Assembly (NCBI RefSeq): GCF_001431485.1
Contig: NZ_LDJM01000032.1
Coordinates: 1 to 64,000 of the forward strand
DNA from: Stenotrophomonas ginsengisoli
GTDB lineage: Bacteria; Pseudomonadota; Gammaproteobacteria; Xanthomonadales; Xanthomonadaceae
Reading direction: 5' to 3'
Length of the DNA: 64,000 nt
Part shown: piece by piece, positions 17,492 to 26,432 of the stretch
Layout: the number at the start of each line of letters is the position of its first letter
How positions within the stretch are numbered: the stretch's first letter is position 1
Notes under the pieces: generated by a model
The model's input: only the letters and a program-made list of their open reading frames with translations
What the model was told of the DNA's origin: nothing
Database searches by the model: none
Made by a program: the position numbers and the translations under genes

Positions 17492-20400
17492 ATGAAATCC
17501 TCATCCCGCGTTGCCAAGACCCCTGCCGCTGCCGGTGCCAAGCGCACCAAGGCCGGCAAGGCTTCCGTTGCTGCCCAGGCCACTGGCCAGTCCATGCTTG
17601 ACGCGGTGATTGCCGCACTGGGCCCGGGCCTGGCCAAGGCCGACCACGCCCTGGCCGTTGCCTTTGCGCAGGCCTTCTACCAGCGCCTGGACGCTGATGA
17701 ATATGCCCGCCACAGCGATGCCGAGTGGGCCGCCATGGCCGCCTCGATGTTCGCCCTGGCGCGCGTGCGCAAGGCCGACCAGGTCAAGCTGGTGGTCAGC
17801 AATCCGGTCGATGGCGGCAGCACCCAGGTGCAGCTGCTGCACCCGGACATGCCCTACCTGGTCGATACCCTGACCCTGATCCTGGCCGGCCGCGGCATTG
17901 GTGTGCAGCTGCTGGGCCATCCGGTGCTGGAGCTGCAGCGCGACAAGGCCGGCAAGCTGCTGGCCGTGGGCCAGGGCACGCGCGAATCGACCATGCTGAT
18001 CGAGATCGACCGCCAGCCGCAGCAGGCGCTGGAGGCATTGCAGGGGGAGCTGGAGCAGGCGCTGGCGCAGTTGCGCGCCGCCCATGCCGATGCCGATGCC
18101 ATGCGCCAACGCGCGCTGCAGGCGGCCGATGGATTGAGCATGGACAGCCACGGTGAACTGATCGGCACCGAGGCCCAGGCCCTGTTGCGCTGGGCCGCCG
18201 ACAACCAGTTCGTGTTCCTGGGTTCGCGCCGTTACAGCGTGCAGGGCAAGGGCGCCAAGGCCACCCTGGTGGCCGAGGAGGGCTCGGGCCTGGGCCTGAT
18301 GCGTGGCAAATCGCGCGCGGCGGTACGTCCGGTGGCCGGTCTGGCCGCACAGGGCCTGCAGCAGGCCGGCAGCCTGGATGCCCCGGTGATCGTGACCAAG
18401 ACCAATGCCCGCTCGCAGATCCATCGCGGCGGTTACATGGACTACATCGGTGTGCTGTCCTTCGACAAGGCCGGCAACATCACCGGCGAAACCCGTTTCG
18501 TCGGCCTGTTTGCCGACAGTGCCTGGGGCGTGCGCCCGTGGGATGTGCCGCTGGTGCGCCAGCGCGTTAAGGCCGTGCTGCAGCGCTCGGGCCTGGATGC
18601 CAATGGCCACAGCGGCAAGGCCCTGCGCCACATCCTTGAAACCCTGCCGCGGGTGGAGCTGTTCCAGTCCACCGAGGACGAGCTGTACGCCACCGCGATG
18701 GGCCTGCTGGGCCTGCGCGAGCGGGTCGGCGCGCGCCTGTTCCTGCGCCATGACCGTTTCAGCCGCTTCGATTCGGTGCTGGTGTACCTGCCGCGCGAGC
18801 GCTTCAACACCGACCTGCGCCTGCGTATCGAGGCCATGCTGCGCGATGCCCTGCACGGGGAGTTTGTCGACAGCAGCGTGGTGCTGGGCGAATCGCCGCT
18901 GGTCCAGCTGCACCTGATCGTGCGCAGCGCCGATGGCGCCGCTGCCGGTGTGGATGCGGCGCGTCTGAACCAGCTGCTGGGCGACCTGCTGCGCAACTTC
19001 AACGACGAGCTGCGCGACTGCCTGGTCGAGCTGTGCGGGGAGACCCTGGGCCTGAACCTGGCCGCCGGTTTCGGCCGCGCCCTGCCGGCCGGCTACATCG
19101 AGGATTCCAGCGCCCAGAGCGCGGCCGACGATGTGTGCGAACTGGCCCAGCTGGACGAGGAGCAGACCCTGCGCCTGCGCCTGCATGCCCGCGCCAGTGA
19201 TGGCTCGCTGCGCCTGAAGCTGTACCGCAAGGGCGAGGACCTGCCACTGTCGGACGTGCTGCCGATGATGGAAAACCTGGGCCTGCGCGTGATCGCCGAA
19301 CGCCCGTACAAGGTCCAGGCCGATGGCCAGCTGTACTACATCCAGGATTTCGAGGTGCAGGCGCTGGGCGCGGCGATCGACCCGGACCAGGTCAATGCGG
19401 CCTTCGCCGAAACCTTCATCCGCACCTGGCGTGGCGAGGTGGAGAACGACGGCTTCAACCGTCTGGTGCTCAGCGCCGGCCTGGACTGGCGCCAGGTGGG
19501 CATGCTGCGTGGCTACTGCAAGTACCTGCTGCAGGCCGGCACCCCGTTCTCGCAGAGCTACATCGAGGCCACCCTGCTGCGTTACCCGCTGCTGGCCGCG
19601 CTGATCGAACAGTATTTCCAGGCCCGTTTCGACCCGGCCCTGGAAGGCAAGCGTGGCGGCCGCGCCCTGGGCCAGCTGCCGCTGTCCCTGCAGCAGCTGG
19701 CCGGCGCTGACGAACAGGCCGCTGCCGCCCTGGAAGCGGTGGCTGCGGCCAGTGACCGTACCGGCCGTGCCCAGGCCCTGCGCCAGGCCATCAATGGCCA
19801 GCTGGAGAAGGTGGCCAGCCTGGACGAGGACCGCATCCTGCGCGCCTTCATCAGCGTGATCGATGCCACCTTGCGCACCAGCTTCCACCGCCCGTATGCC
19901 GATGGCCTGCGCGCCGATGGCGGCCCGGCCGACTATGTCAGCTTCAAGCTCGATTCGGCCCAGGTGCCGGACCTGCCCAAGCCGCGTCCGTACCGCGAGA
20001 TCTTCGTCTATGGCCCGCGCGTGGAAGGTGTGCACCTGCGTTTCGGCCCGGTGGCCCGTGGCGGCCTGCGCTGGTCGGACCGTCGCGAGGACTTCCGCAC
20101 CGAGGTGCTGGGCCTGGTCAAGGCGCAGATGGTCAAGAACACGGTGATCGTGCCGGTCGGCTCCAAGGGCGGTTTTGTCGCCAAGCAGCTGCCGGATCCG
20201 GCCGTTGACCGCGACGCCTGGTTTGCCGAGGGCGTGGCCTGCTACAAGCGCTTCATCAATGGCCTGCTGGACATCACCGACAACATCGTTGACGGGGTGA
20301 TCGTGCCGCCGCCGGGCGTGGTCCGTCATGACGGCGATGACCCGTACCTGGTGGTGGCCGCCGACAAGGGCACGGCAACCTTCTCCGACACCGCCAACGA

Positions 20401-22459
20401 CATCGCCCGCGCCCATGGCTTCTGGCTGGATGACGCCTTTGCCTCCGGTGGCTCGGTGGGTTATGACCACAAGGGCATGGGCATCACCGCCCGCGGCGGC
20501 TGGGAGTCGGTCAAGCGCCACTTCCGCGCGCTGGGCATCGACTGCCAGGCCGAGGACTTCACCGCCGTGGGTATCGGCGACATGTCCGGTGACGTGTTCG
20601 GCAACGGCATGCTGCTGTCGCCGCACATCCGCCTGGTCTGCGCCTTTGACCATCGCCACATCTTCCTGGACCCGAATCCGGACGCGGCCACCAGCTTTGC
20701 CGAGCGCCAGCGCCTGTTCGCCCTGCCGCGCTCGTCCTGGGCCGATTACGATGCCAAGCTGATCAGCAAGGGCGGCGGCGTGTATGCGCGTTCGCTCAAG
20801 TCCATTGCCATCACCCAGGAAGTACGCCAGGCTCTGGGCCTGGGTGAGGAGGTCACCGCGCTGACCCCGACCGAGCTGATGAGCGCGGCCCTGACCGCGC
20901 CGGTGGACCTGCTCTGGAACGGTGGCATCGGCACTTACGTCAAGGCCTCCAGCGAGACCCATGCCGATGTTGGCGACCGTGCCAACAACGCACTGCGCGT
21001 CAATGGCGGGCAGCTGCGCTGCCGCATCGTAGGTGAGGGTGGCAACCTGGGCATGACCCAGCTGGGCCGTATCGAGGCTGCCCAGGCCGGTGTGCTGCTC
21101 AATACCGACTTCATCGACAACTCGGCCGGTGTGGATACCTCCGACCACGAAGTCAACATCAAGATCCTGCTCAATGATGTGGTGGCCGCCGGCAAGCTCA
21201 GCGTGGCCCAGCGCAACAAGCTGCTGGCCTCGATGACCGACGAGGTCGGCCAGCTGGTGCTGATGGACAACTACCGCCAGAACCAGGCCATCAGCCTGAT
21301 GGAGCGGATGAGCGTGCGTCGCCTGGGTTCCAAGCAGCACTTCATCCGTACCCTGGAGCAGGCCGGCCAGCTGGACCGCGCCATCGAGTTCCTGCCTTCC
21401 GATGCCGAGCTGTCCCAGCGCAAGGCGCGCGGGCAGGGCATGACCCGTCCGGAACTGTCGGTGCTGCTGTCCTATTCCAAGCTGGTGGCCTTCGGCCAGC
21501 TGCTGGATTCGGACATTCCCGAAGATCCGTACCTGTCCAAGGAACTGCAGCGCTACTTCCCGCAGCCGCTGCAGAAGAAGTACGCCGCCTTCATGGACGG
21601 TCACCGCCTCAAGCGCGAGATCATCGCCACCGCGGTGACCAACCAGACCATCAACCGCATGGGTGCCACCTTCCTGCTGCGCATGGTCGAGGACACCGGC
21701 CGCAGCGTGGCCGACGTGGCCAAGGCCTACACCATCAGCCGCGAGACCCTCAACGCCCGCGCGCTGTGGGCGCAGATCGACGCGCTGGACGGCAAGCTGC
21801 CTGAAAGCGTGCAGGTCGATGCACTGGAAGTGATCTGGAAGCTGCAGCGTTCCTTCGTGCGCTGGCTGCTGCAGCGCCCGGGCGCGATGCCGGCCATCAC
21901 CACGGCGGTGGAGCGTTACCAGGGCGCGTTCGAGGAAATCCGCACCGCCTCCGGCGTGCTGCCCGATTCCCAGCGTGGCGGCTACCAGGCCCGCGTGCAG
22001 GGCTGGAAGGACAAGGGACTGCCGGCCGGCCTGGCCCAGCAGCTGTCCGAGCTGGCCTACCTGGACTCGGCCTTTGACATCATCGAACTGGCCATTGCCC
22101 GCAAGGCGCGTCCGGTGGACGTGTCCAAGGTGCACTTCCGTCTCGGCGATGCCCTGGGCCTGCCGTGGATCTTCGAGCAGATCGATGCGCTGGAGGTCAA
22201 TGGCCGCTGGCATGCGATCGCCCGAGGCGTGCTGCGCGATGAACTGGCCGCCCACCAGCGCGTGCTGGCCGGCCAGGTGCTGGGCATGAAGGGCAGTGAT
22301 GCCGCGGCCAAGGTCAGTGCCTGGATGCAGCGCGATGACAGCGCGCTGCGTTTCACCCTGGCCATGCTGGCCGAACTGGCCGAGCAGAAGAGCCTGGATT
22401 ACCCGACCGTATCGGTCGCGGTGCAGCGTCTGGGCCAGCTGGCGTCCCACGCCCGCTGA
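17492..22459 (+). CDS. gdhB: NAD-dependent glutamate dehydrogenase, large type
   Basis: A 1,655-residue enzyme of the L-180 NAD-GDH family, converting glutamate to 2-oxoglutarate and ammonia with NAD, mainly catabolic. A long regulatory N-terminus (about 1-720) precedes the catalytic region: GGLRWSDRREDFRTEV, the catalytic-Lys block VPVGSKGGFV near residue 890, and the nucleotide-binding GIGDMSGDVFGNGML near 1028. A helical C-terminal region follows. The first about 30 residues are Lys/Ala-rich and may be a short disordered lead. It stands alone, with a 138-base upstream gap and a strong terminator downstream. A long open frame on the opposite strand is an artefact of GC bias. Confidence 0.95.
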   Translation: MKSSSRVAKTPAAAGAKRTKAGKASVAAQATGQSMLDAVIAALGPGLAKADHALAVAFAQAFYQRLDADEYARHSDAEWAAMAASMFALARVRKADQVKLVVSNPVDGGSTQVQLLHPDMPYLVDTLTLILAGRGIGVQLLGHPVLELQRDKAGKLLAVGQGTRESTMLIEIDRQPQQALEALQGELEQALAQLRAAHADADAMRQRALQAADGLSMDSHGELIGTEAQALLRWAADNQFVFLGSRRYSVQGKGAKATLVAEEGSGLGLMRGKSRAAVRPVAGLAAQGLQQAGSLDAPVIVTKTNARSQIHRGGYMDYIGVLSFDKAGNITGETRFVGLFADSAWGVRPWDVPLVRQRVKAVLQRSGLDANGHSGKALRHILETLPRVELFQSTEDELYATAMGLLGLRERVGARLFLRHDRFSRFDSVLVYLPRERFNTDLRLRIEAMLRDALHGEFVDSSVVLGESPLVQLHLIVRSADGAAAGVDAARLNQLLGDLLRNFNDELRDCLVELCGETLGLNLAAGFGRALPAGYIEDSSAQSAADDVCELAQLDEEQTLRLRLHARASDGSLRLKLYRKGEDLPLSDVLPMMENLGLRVIAERPYKVQADGQLYYIQDFEVQALGAAIDPDQVNAAFAETFIRTWRGEVENDGFNRLVLSAGLDWRQVGMLRGYCKYLLQAGTPFSQSYIEATLLRYPLLAALIEQYFQARFDPALEGKRGGRALGQLPLSLQQLAGADEQAAAALEAVAAASDRTGRAQALRQAINGQLEKVASLDEDRILRAFISVIDATLRTSFHRPYADGLRADGGPADYVSFKLDSAQVPDLPKPRPYREIFVYGPRVEGVHLRFGPVARGGLRWSDRREDFRTEVLGLVKAQMVKNTVIVPVGSKGGFVAKQLPDPAVDRDAWFAEGVACYKRFINGLLDITDNIVDGVIVPPPGVVRHDGDDPYLVVAADKGTATFSDTANDIARAHGFWLDDAFASGGSVGYDHKGMGITARGGWESVKRHFRALGIDCQAEDFTAVGIGDMSGDVFGNGMLLSPHIRLVCAFDHRHIFLDPNPDAATSFAERQRLFALPRSSWADYDAKLISKGGGVYARSLKSIAITQEVRQALGLGEEVTALTPTELMSAALTAPVDLLWNGGIGTYVKASSETHADVGDRANNALRVNGGQLRCRIVGEGGNLGMTQLGRIEAAQAGVLLNTDFIDNSAGVDTSDHEVNIKILLNDVVAAGKLSVAQRNKLLASMTDEVGQLVLMDNYRQNQAISLMERMSVRRLGSKQHFIRTLEQAGQLDRAIEFLPSDAELSQRKARGQGMTRPELSVLLSYSKLVAFGQLLDSDIPEDPYLSKELQRYFPQPLQKKYAAFMDGHRLKREIIATAVTNQTINRMGATFLLRMVEDTGRSVADVAKAYTISRETLNARALWAQIDALDGKLPESVQVDALEVIWKLQRSFVRWLLQRPGAMPAITTAVERYQGAFEEIRTASGVLPDSQRGGYQARVQGWKDKGLPAGLAQQLSELAYLDSAFDIIELAIARKARPVDVSKVHFRLGDALGLPWIFEQIDALEVNGRWHAIARGVLRDELAAHQRVLAGQVLGMKGSDAAAKVSAWMQRDDSALRFTLAMLAELAEQKSLDYPTVSVAVQRLGQLASHAR

Positions 22460-22481
22460 TCCGCACCGCCGCGTTTGCCCG

Positions 22482-22516
22482 CACAGCCCCGCCCGCAAGG
22501 GTGGGGCTGTGTGTTT
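22482..22516 (+). terminator. Rho-independent terminator after the glutamate dehydrogenase gene
   Basis: A 13-bp stem with one G-T pair (22482-22494 with 22499-22511) around GCAA, followed by TGTTTG. Confidence 0.75.
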
Positions 22517-22560
22517 GTGGGTGAGCAGGTATGCTCGGGCCACCTTTGCAGGAGTGATTG

Positions 22561-23328
22561 ATGGTGAGTGTGCGCATTGCCTTTCTGGCCAGCAGTGCTG
22601 CCCCGGCGCAGCAGGCCCTGGCCGAACTGACCGCCCGCTATGGCCAGCACCCGCCCGAAGCGGCCGATGTGCTGTGCCCGCTGGGCGGCGATGGCTTCAT
22701 GCTGCAGACCCTGCACCGACACGGTGACCTGGGCCTGCCGGTGTTCGGCCTGAAGCTGGGCACGGTGGGCTTTCTGATGAACCAGCACCGCCCCGAGGAT
22801 GACCTGGTGCAGCGCCTGGCCGGTGGCCAGCCGGCGCATCTGCATCCGCTGGAGATGACCGCCACCACCATCCATGGCGAGCAGGTCTTCGAGCGTGCCT
22901 ACAACGATGTGTCGATGCTGCGCCAGACCCGTCAGGCCGCGCATATCGGCATCGATCTCAATGGCCAGGAACGCCTGCCCGAACTGGTCGGTGACGGGGT
23001 GCTGGTGGCCAGCCCCGCCGGCAGCACCGCCTACAACTATTCGGCCCATGGCCCGGTGCTGCCGCTGGGCAGCCAGACCATTGCCCTGACTCCGCTGGCC
23101 GCCTACCGGCCGCGGCGCTGGCGCGGGGCCATCCTCAAGGCCAATACGGTGGTCGGCTTCCGCGTGCTGGACCCGGACAAGCGCCCGGTCAGCGTCACTG
23201 CCGATTCGCACGAGACCCGTGACGTGCTGGCGGTGAGCATCGTGCAGTCGCAGCGCCATGTCAGCCTGCTGTTCGACCCGGAGCACAACCTGGAAGAACG
23301 CATCCTCAATGAGCAGTTCCTGTCGTAA
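22561..23328 (+). CDS. nadK: NAD kinase
   Basis: A 255-residue NAD kinase that phosphorylates NAD to NADP with ATP or polyphosphate, in the cytosol. Key blocks: the GGDG motif ([10 protein letters not shown]), the GTVGFLMN segment and the substrate loop [15 protein letters not shown]. The usual NE motif reads ND (NDVSMLRQT), which I believe is normal for this branch. The ATG at 22561 has AGGAGT nine bases upstream. It follows a terminator, so it has its own promoter. Confidence 0.93.
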   Translation: MVSVRIAFLASSAAPAQQALAELTARYGQHPPEAADVLCPLGGDGFMLQTLHRHGDLGLPVFGLKLGTVGFLMNQHRPEDDLVQRLAGGQPAHLHPLEMTATTIHGEQVFERAYNDVSMLRQTRQAAHIGIDLNGQERLPELVGDGVLVASPAGSTAYNYSAHGPVLPLGSQTIALTPLAAYRPRRWRGAILKANTVVGFRVLDPDKRPVSVTADSHETRDVLAVSIVQSQRHVSLLFDPEHNLEERILNEQFLS

Positions 23329-23396
23329 GGGCGGCCGTTGGGGTACCCTCGCGCACCGTCGCAGCGCTTGCGACAGCTCTACAGCAGGATCCACGC

Positions 23397-24356
23397 ATGA
23401 CCAGCCAACCCTACCTCTCGGACAACCAGCCGCGTCTGCTCACCGTGGCGGTGACCTCGCGTGCGCTGTTTGACCTGGAAGAGGGCAATGCGCTGTTTGA
23501 AAGCCAGGGCCTGGGCGCCTATGCCGACTACCAGCGCCAGCGCGAGGACGAACTGCTGCAACCCGGGGTGGCCTTCCCGGTGGTGCGCAAGCTGCTGGCC
23601 CTGAACGCCCAGCTGCCCGAGGGCAGCCCACGGGTGGAGGTGATCCTGCTGTCGCGCAACTCGGCCGATACCGGCCTGCGCATCTTCAACTCGATCCAGC
23701 ACTACGGGCTGGAGATCGTGCGCGCCACCTTTACCGCCGGCGGCCCGACCTGGCCCTACGTCAAGCCGTTCGGCACTGACCTGTTCCTGTCGGCGAATCC
23801 TGAGTCGGTACAGCGGGCGCTGGCCCATGGCATTGCCGCGGCCACCATCCTGCCGCAGGCCCCGGCCGAGGCCGGCACCCTGGGCCTGGCCGATACCGGC
23901 CGCAACGAGCACCAGCTGCGCATCGCCTTTGACGGCGATGCGGTGCTGTTCGGCGATGAAAGCGAGCGCATCAGCCGCGAGCAGGGGGTGGAGGCCTTTG
24001 GCCGGCATGAGCGCGAGAACGCCCGCGCCGAGCTGTCCGGGGGGCCGTTCCGCAATTTCCTCTCCGCCCTGCACGAGCTGCAGGCCCTGCTGCCGGCCGG
24101 GGAGGACTGCCCCCTGCGCACCGCCCTGGTCACCGCGCGCTCGGCCCCGGCCCATGAGCGGGTGATCCGCACCCTGCGCACCTGGGGCGTGCGCCTGGAC
24201 GAGGCGCTGTTTCTGGGCGGGCGGCACAAGGGCCCGTTCCTGGAAGCGTTCGGCGCGGACATCTTCTTTGACGATTCGCGCCACAACATCGACAGCGCCA
24301 GCCGCCATGTCACCGCCGGCCATGTGCCGCACGGGGTGGCCAACGAAGCGGGATGA
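23397..24356 (+). CDS. 5'-nucleotidase, cytosolic type I family
   Basis: A 319-residue protein of the 5'-nucleotidase family related to eukaryotic cN-I. It removes the 5' phosphate of nucleoside monophosphates. The HAD-like elements are spread out: LLTVAVTSRALFDLEE near the N-terminus, FDGDAVLFGDESE in the middle and GADIFFDDSRHNIDSA near the end. The ATG at 23397 follows GCAGGATCC. It is 68 bases after nadK in the same direction; a small hairpin (23359-23375) in the gap has no T run, so the two may be co-transcribed. A terminator follows. Confidence 0.88.
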   Translation: MTSQPYLSDNQPRLLTVAVTSRALFDLEEGNALFESQGLGAYADYQRQREDELLQPGVAFPVVRKLLALNAQLPEGSPRVEVILLSRNSADTGLRIFNSIQHYGLEIVRATFTAGGPTWPYVKPFGTDLFLSANPESVQRALAHGIAAATILPQAPAEAGTLGLADTGRNEHQLRIAFDGDAVLFGDESERISREQGVEAFGRHERENARAELSGGPFRNFLSALHELQALLPAGEDCPLRTALVTARSAPAHERVIRTLRTWGVRLDEALFLGGRHKGPFLEAFGADIFFDDSRHNIDSASRHVTAGHVPHGVANEAG

Positions 24357-24404
24357 AATCTGGCGATGCGGCATGAAGATGCCGCTTTCAAGCGTTTTCC
24401 TTCC

Positions 24405-24438
24405 AAAACCGGCGCCAAAGTGCCGGTTTTTGTTTTTT
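24405..24438 (+). terminator. Rho-independent terminator after the 5'-nucleotidase gene
   Basis: AAAACCGGC (24405-24413) pairs with GCCGGTTTT (24422-24430) around an 8-base loop, followed by TGTTTTTTG. Confidence 0.85.
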
Positions 24439-24450
24439 GTGCCGAGGGTT

Positions 24451-24499
24451 GGCCAAATCGGTAATTTCTTGCCGGAAAGCGCTATGATTCGGCCAAATC
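24451..24499. promoter_or_regulatory. Paired GGCCAAATC boxes upstream of hipBA
   Basis: GGCCAAATC occurs at 24451-24459 and again at 24491-24499, exactly 40 bases apart (about four helical turns). The first is within the palindrome TTGGCCAA. A TATGAT -10-like hexamer lies at 24483-24488 between them. Spaced same-face sites are the usual arrangement for a HipB-type repressor binding its own promoter; the assignment is inference. Confidence 0.55.
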
Positions 24500-24517
24500 A
24501 GGCAGAAAGGTGCCGAT

Positions 24518-24811
24518 ATGGCTTACCGGACCACCGACGAACTGCTGGCCGATATCGGCCAGGACCTGCGCCAGCTGCGCAAACAGGCCGGGCTGTCCCA
24601 GGCCCTGCTGGCGCAGAAGGCCGGGATTTCCGAACGCGCCCTGCGCAATCTGGAGGGCGGGCAGGGCTCGTCCCTGGCCACCTTCATCGGGGTGCTCAAG
24701 GCCCTGCGCCAGGACAGCGTGCTCGATGCACTGAGCCGGCCAGCCGAGCCCAGCCCGATGCAGCTGCTGCGTCAGCGCCAACAGTTGCGGGGTGGTCATG
24801 GCCAGGGCTGA
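24518..24811 (+). CDS. hipB: HipB-like XRE-family antitoxin/repressor
   Basis: A 97-residue Cro/CI-type helix-turn-helix protein (about residues 12-66: LRQLRKQAGLSQALLAQKAG, then ERALRNLEGG), with a short C-terminal tail. It overlaps the HipA-like gene by about 14 bases, the standard antitoxin-toxin order. It should repress its own operon and bind the kinase. The start ATG is 18 bases after the second GGCCAAATC box. Confidence 0.85.
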   Translation: MAYRTTDELLADIGQDLRQLRKQAGLSQALLAQKAGISERALRNLEGGQGSSLATFIGVLKALRQDSVLDALSRPAEPSPMQLLRQRQQLRGGHGQG

Positions 24812-26102
24812 GCATGTGGATCTGGTCGAGGTGCACTGCTGGGGCCAGCTGGTCGGCGCAGTGGCCCAGGCCCGGCACAGCGATGCCTGCGTGTTCGAAT
24901 ACGACCCGCGCTGGCGCCGCAGCGGCATCGAGCTGTCGCCCCTGCTGCTGCCCACCCGCAACCGCAGCGGGCAGTTCAGCTTTCCCGGCCTGTCGCGGGA
25001 AACCTACAAAGGCCTGCCCGGCCTGCTCGCCGATGCCTTGCCCGACCGCTTCGGCAATGCACTGATCGATGCCTGGATGGCCCAGCGCGGCATCCCCGCC
25101 AGTGCGATCAGCGTGCTCGACCGTCTGGCCTACATGGGCAGCCGTGGCATGGGGGCGCTGCAGTTCCGCCCGGTGCTGGGCAGCGAGGACACGCCCAGCG
25201 TGCCGATCCAGCTGGCCAGCCTGGTCGAGGCGGCCCGGCGTGCGGTCAGTGGCTCGGTGGATGACAGCCATGCGGCGCAGTCGTTGAACCGGATCATCGA
25301 GGTCGGCACCTCGGCCGGCGGTGCCCGGGCCAAGGCGGTGATTGGCTGGGACCGCGCGCAGCAGCAGATTGTCTCAGGCCAGTTCGACCTGCCTGACGGT
25401 TTCGAGCACTGGCTGCTCAAGTTTGACGGGGTTGGCAGCGATGCCCAGCTCGGGCCTTCGCAGCAGTACGGGCGGATCGAATACGCCTACCACCTGATGG
25501 CGCGGGCGGCCGGCATCGAGATGGCTGACTGCCAGCTGCTGGAGGAGGGCGGCCGGGCGCATTTTGTCACCCGCCGCTTCGACCGCCAGGGCAATGCGCG
25601 TGCGCACCTGCAGAGCCTGTGCGCGATGGCCCATGTCGATTACAACCTGCAGGCCAGCAATGCCTACGAAACGCTGTTCATCACCGCTGCCGAGCTGGGC
25701 CTGGGCGATGCGGCGATGACCCAGCTGCTGCGCCGCATGGTGTTCAACGTGGCCGCGGCCAACAACGATGACCACAGCAAGAACTTCGCCTTCCTGCTGC
25801 CGCCGCCGCTTGAAGGGCAGGCGCTGCCGGCCTGGCAGCTGGCCCCGGCCTATGACATCACCTATGCCTTCGACCCGGACAACCAGTGGCTGCGCCAGCA
25901 CCTGATGAGCGTGAACGGCCGTTTTGCCGGCATCACCCGTGCCGACCTTGCCCGCGTGGCTGACCGCTTCTCCATTGCCGGCCTGCGCGAGGTGATCGAC
26001 AGCGTCAACGCCGCCGTGCAGCGCTGGCCCGAATTTGCCGGATCAGCGGGGCTGGATCCTGCCGAAACCGTACGCATCGGCGGGCATCTGCAGCGCCTGT
26101 GA
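24798..26102 (+). CDS. hipA: HipA-like serine/threonine kinase toxin
   Basis: A 434-residue HipA-family kinase. In the model member HipA phosphorylates glutamyl-tRNA synthetase and causes growth arrest and persistence; the target here is unknown. Visible features: the GTSAGGARAKA glycine-rich loop, the ATP-contact Lys in LLKFDG, the catalytic region VAAANNDDHSKNFAF and the PAYDITYA metal-binding Asp. All kinase elements look intact. GTG at 24792 and ATG at 24798 are both possible starts; I choose the ATG for its GGGGTGG ribosome site. It is followed by a TGAA-type palindrome and a terminator. Confidence 0.88.
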   Translation: MARAEHVDLVEVHCWGQLVGAVAQARHSDACVFEYDPRWRRSGIELSPLLLPTRNRSGQFSFPGLSRETYKGLPGLLADALPDRFGNALIDAWMAQRGIPASAISVLDRLAYMGSRGMGALQFRPVLGSEDTPSVPIQLASLVEAARRAVSGSVDDSHAAQSLNRIIEVGTSAGGARAKAVIGWDRAQQQIVSGQFDLPDGFEHWLLKFDGVGSDAQLGPSQQYGRIEYAYHLMARAAGIEMADCQLLEEGGRAHFVTRRFDRQGNARAHLQSLCAMAHVDYNLQASNAYETLFITAAELGLGDAAMTQLLRRMVFNVAAANNDDHSKNFAFLLPPPLEGQALPAWQLAPAYDITYAFDPDNQWLRQHLMSVNGRFAGITRADLARVADRFSIAGLREVIDSVNAAVQRWPEFAGSAGLDPAETVRIGGHLQRL

Positions 26103-26146
26103 GCGTTGCCGATGCAGGGCATACGCCGGGCAAGCAGGGGCTGATC

Positions 26147-26165
26147 TGAACGAATGGTTCATTCA
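26147..26165. promoter_or_regulatory. TetR-like imperfect palindrome
   Basis: TGAACGAA-TGG-TTCATTCA: each 8-base arm has one mismatch against the other. The form is like TetR-family operators, but no TetR gene is in the window, so the binding protein is unknown. Confidence 0.4.
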
Positions 26166-26184
26166 GCCATGTTAGGCTCGAAGG

Positions 26185-26210
26185 CCGACATGCACTGACA
26201 TGTCGGTTTT
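26185..26210 (+). terminator. Terminator after hipBA
   Basis: CCGACATG (26185-26192) and CATGTCGG (26199-26206) make a perfect 8-bp stem followed by TTTT. Confidence 0.7.
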
Positions 26211-26387
26211 CCGGGCCGTCTGCCATTGCAGCGTGCCCGCTTTTCTGCCGGATGTGGTGGCAACGGCCCTTGCCGTGCCATTGGCGCCTTGATGCGCTCC
26301 TTCGATCCCACACCGGGCCACTGCGTGACCCGCCGGCAACTCGTGCGCCCACGTTACGCAGCGTGGGTGTATTCGCGCCTTGCGCAG

Positions 26388-26409
26388 GACCGCCTTTTGT
26401 CTGGCGGTC
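26388..26409 (+). promoter_or_regulatory. Leader hairpin before the monooxygenase gene
   Basis: GACCGCC (26388-26394) pairs with GGCGGTC (26403-26409) around TTTTGTCT, ending 8 bases before the AGGAG at 26417. Its position could let it affect translation or mRNA stability. Confidence 0.4.
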
Positions 26410-26432
26410 ACTACACAGGAGACACAACACGA

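Larger units (their letters stand above)
26103..26432. other. 330-base intergenic region between hipA and the monooxygenase gene
   Basis: No gene is visible. It holds, in order: an imperfect palindrome TGAACGAA-TGG-TTCATTCA (26147-26165); a terminator hairpin (26185-26210) for hipBA; a GC-rich repeat CCCACG/CGTGGG (26348-26367); and a 7-bp hairpin (26388-26409) just before the ribosome site of the monooxygenase gene. Confidence 0.6.

Noticed and set aside
17501-22543. A 1,680-codon open frame opposite the glutamate dehydrogenase gene
   Set aside because: Its product is low-complexity Gln/His/Leu/Gly text without domains, and the opposite strand encodes a full known enzyme. GC bias at third positions keeps the antisense frame open. 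The same holds for the long frames opposite metH, sbcC, smc, ligA and gyrA.
22861-22930. A damaged NAD kinase because the NE motif reads ND
   Set aside because: The change is conservative, the GGDG and GSTAYN motifs are intact, and I believe ND is normal in this branch.
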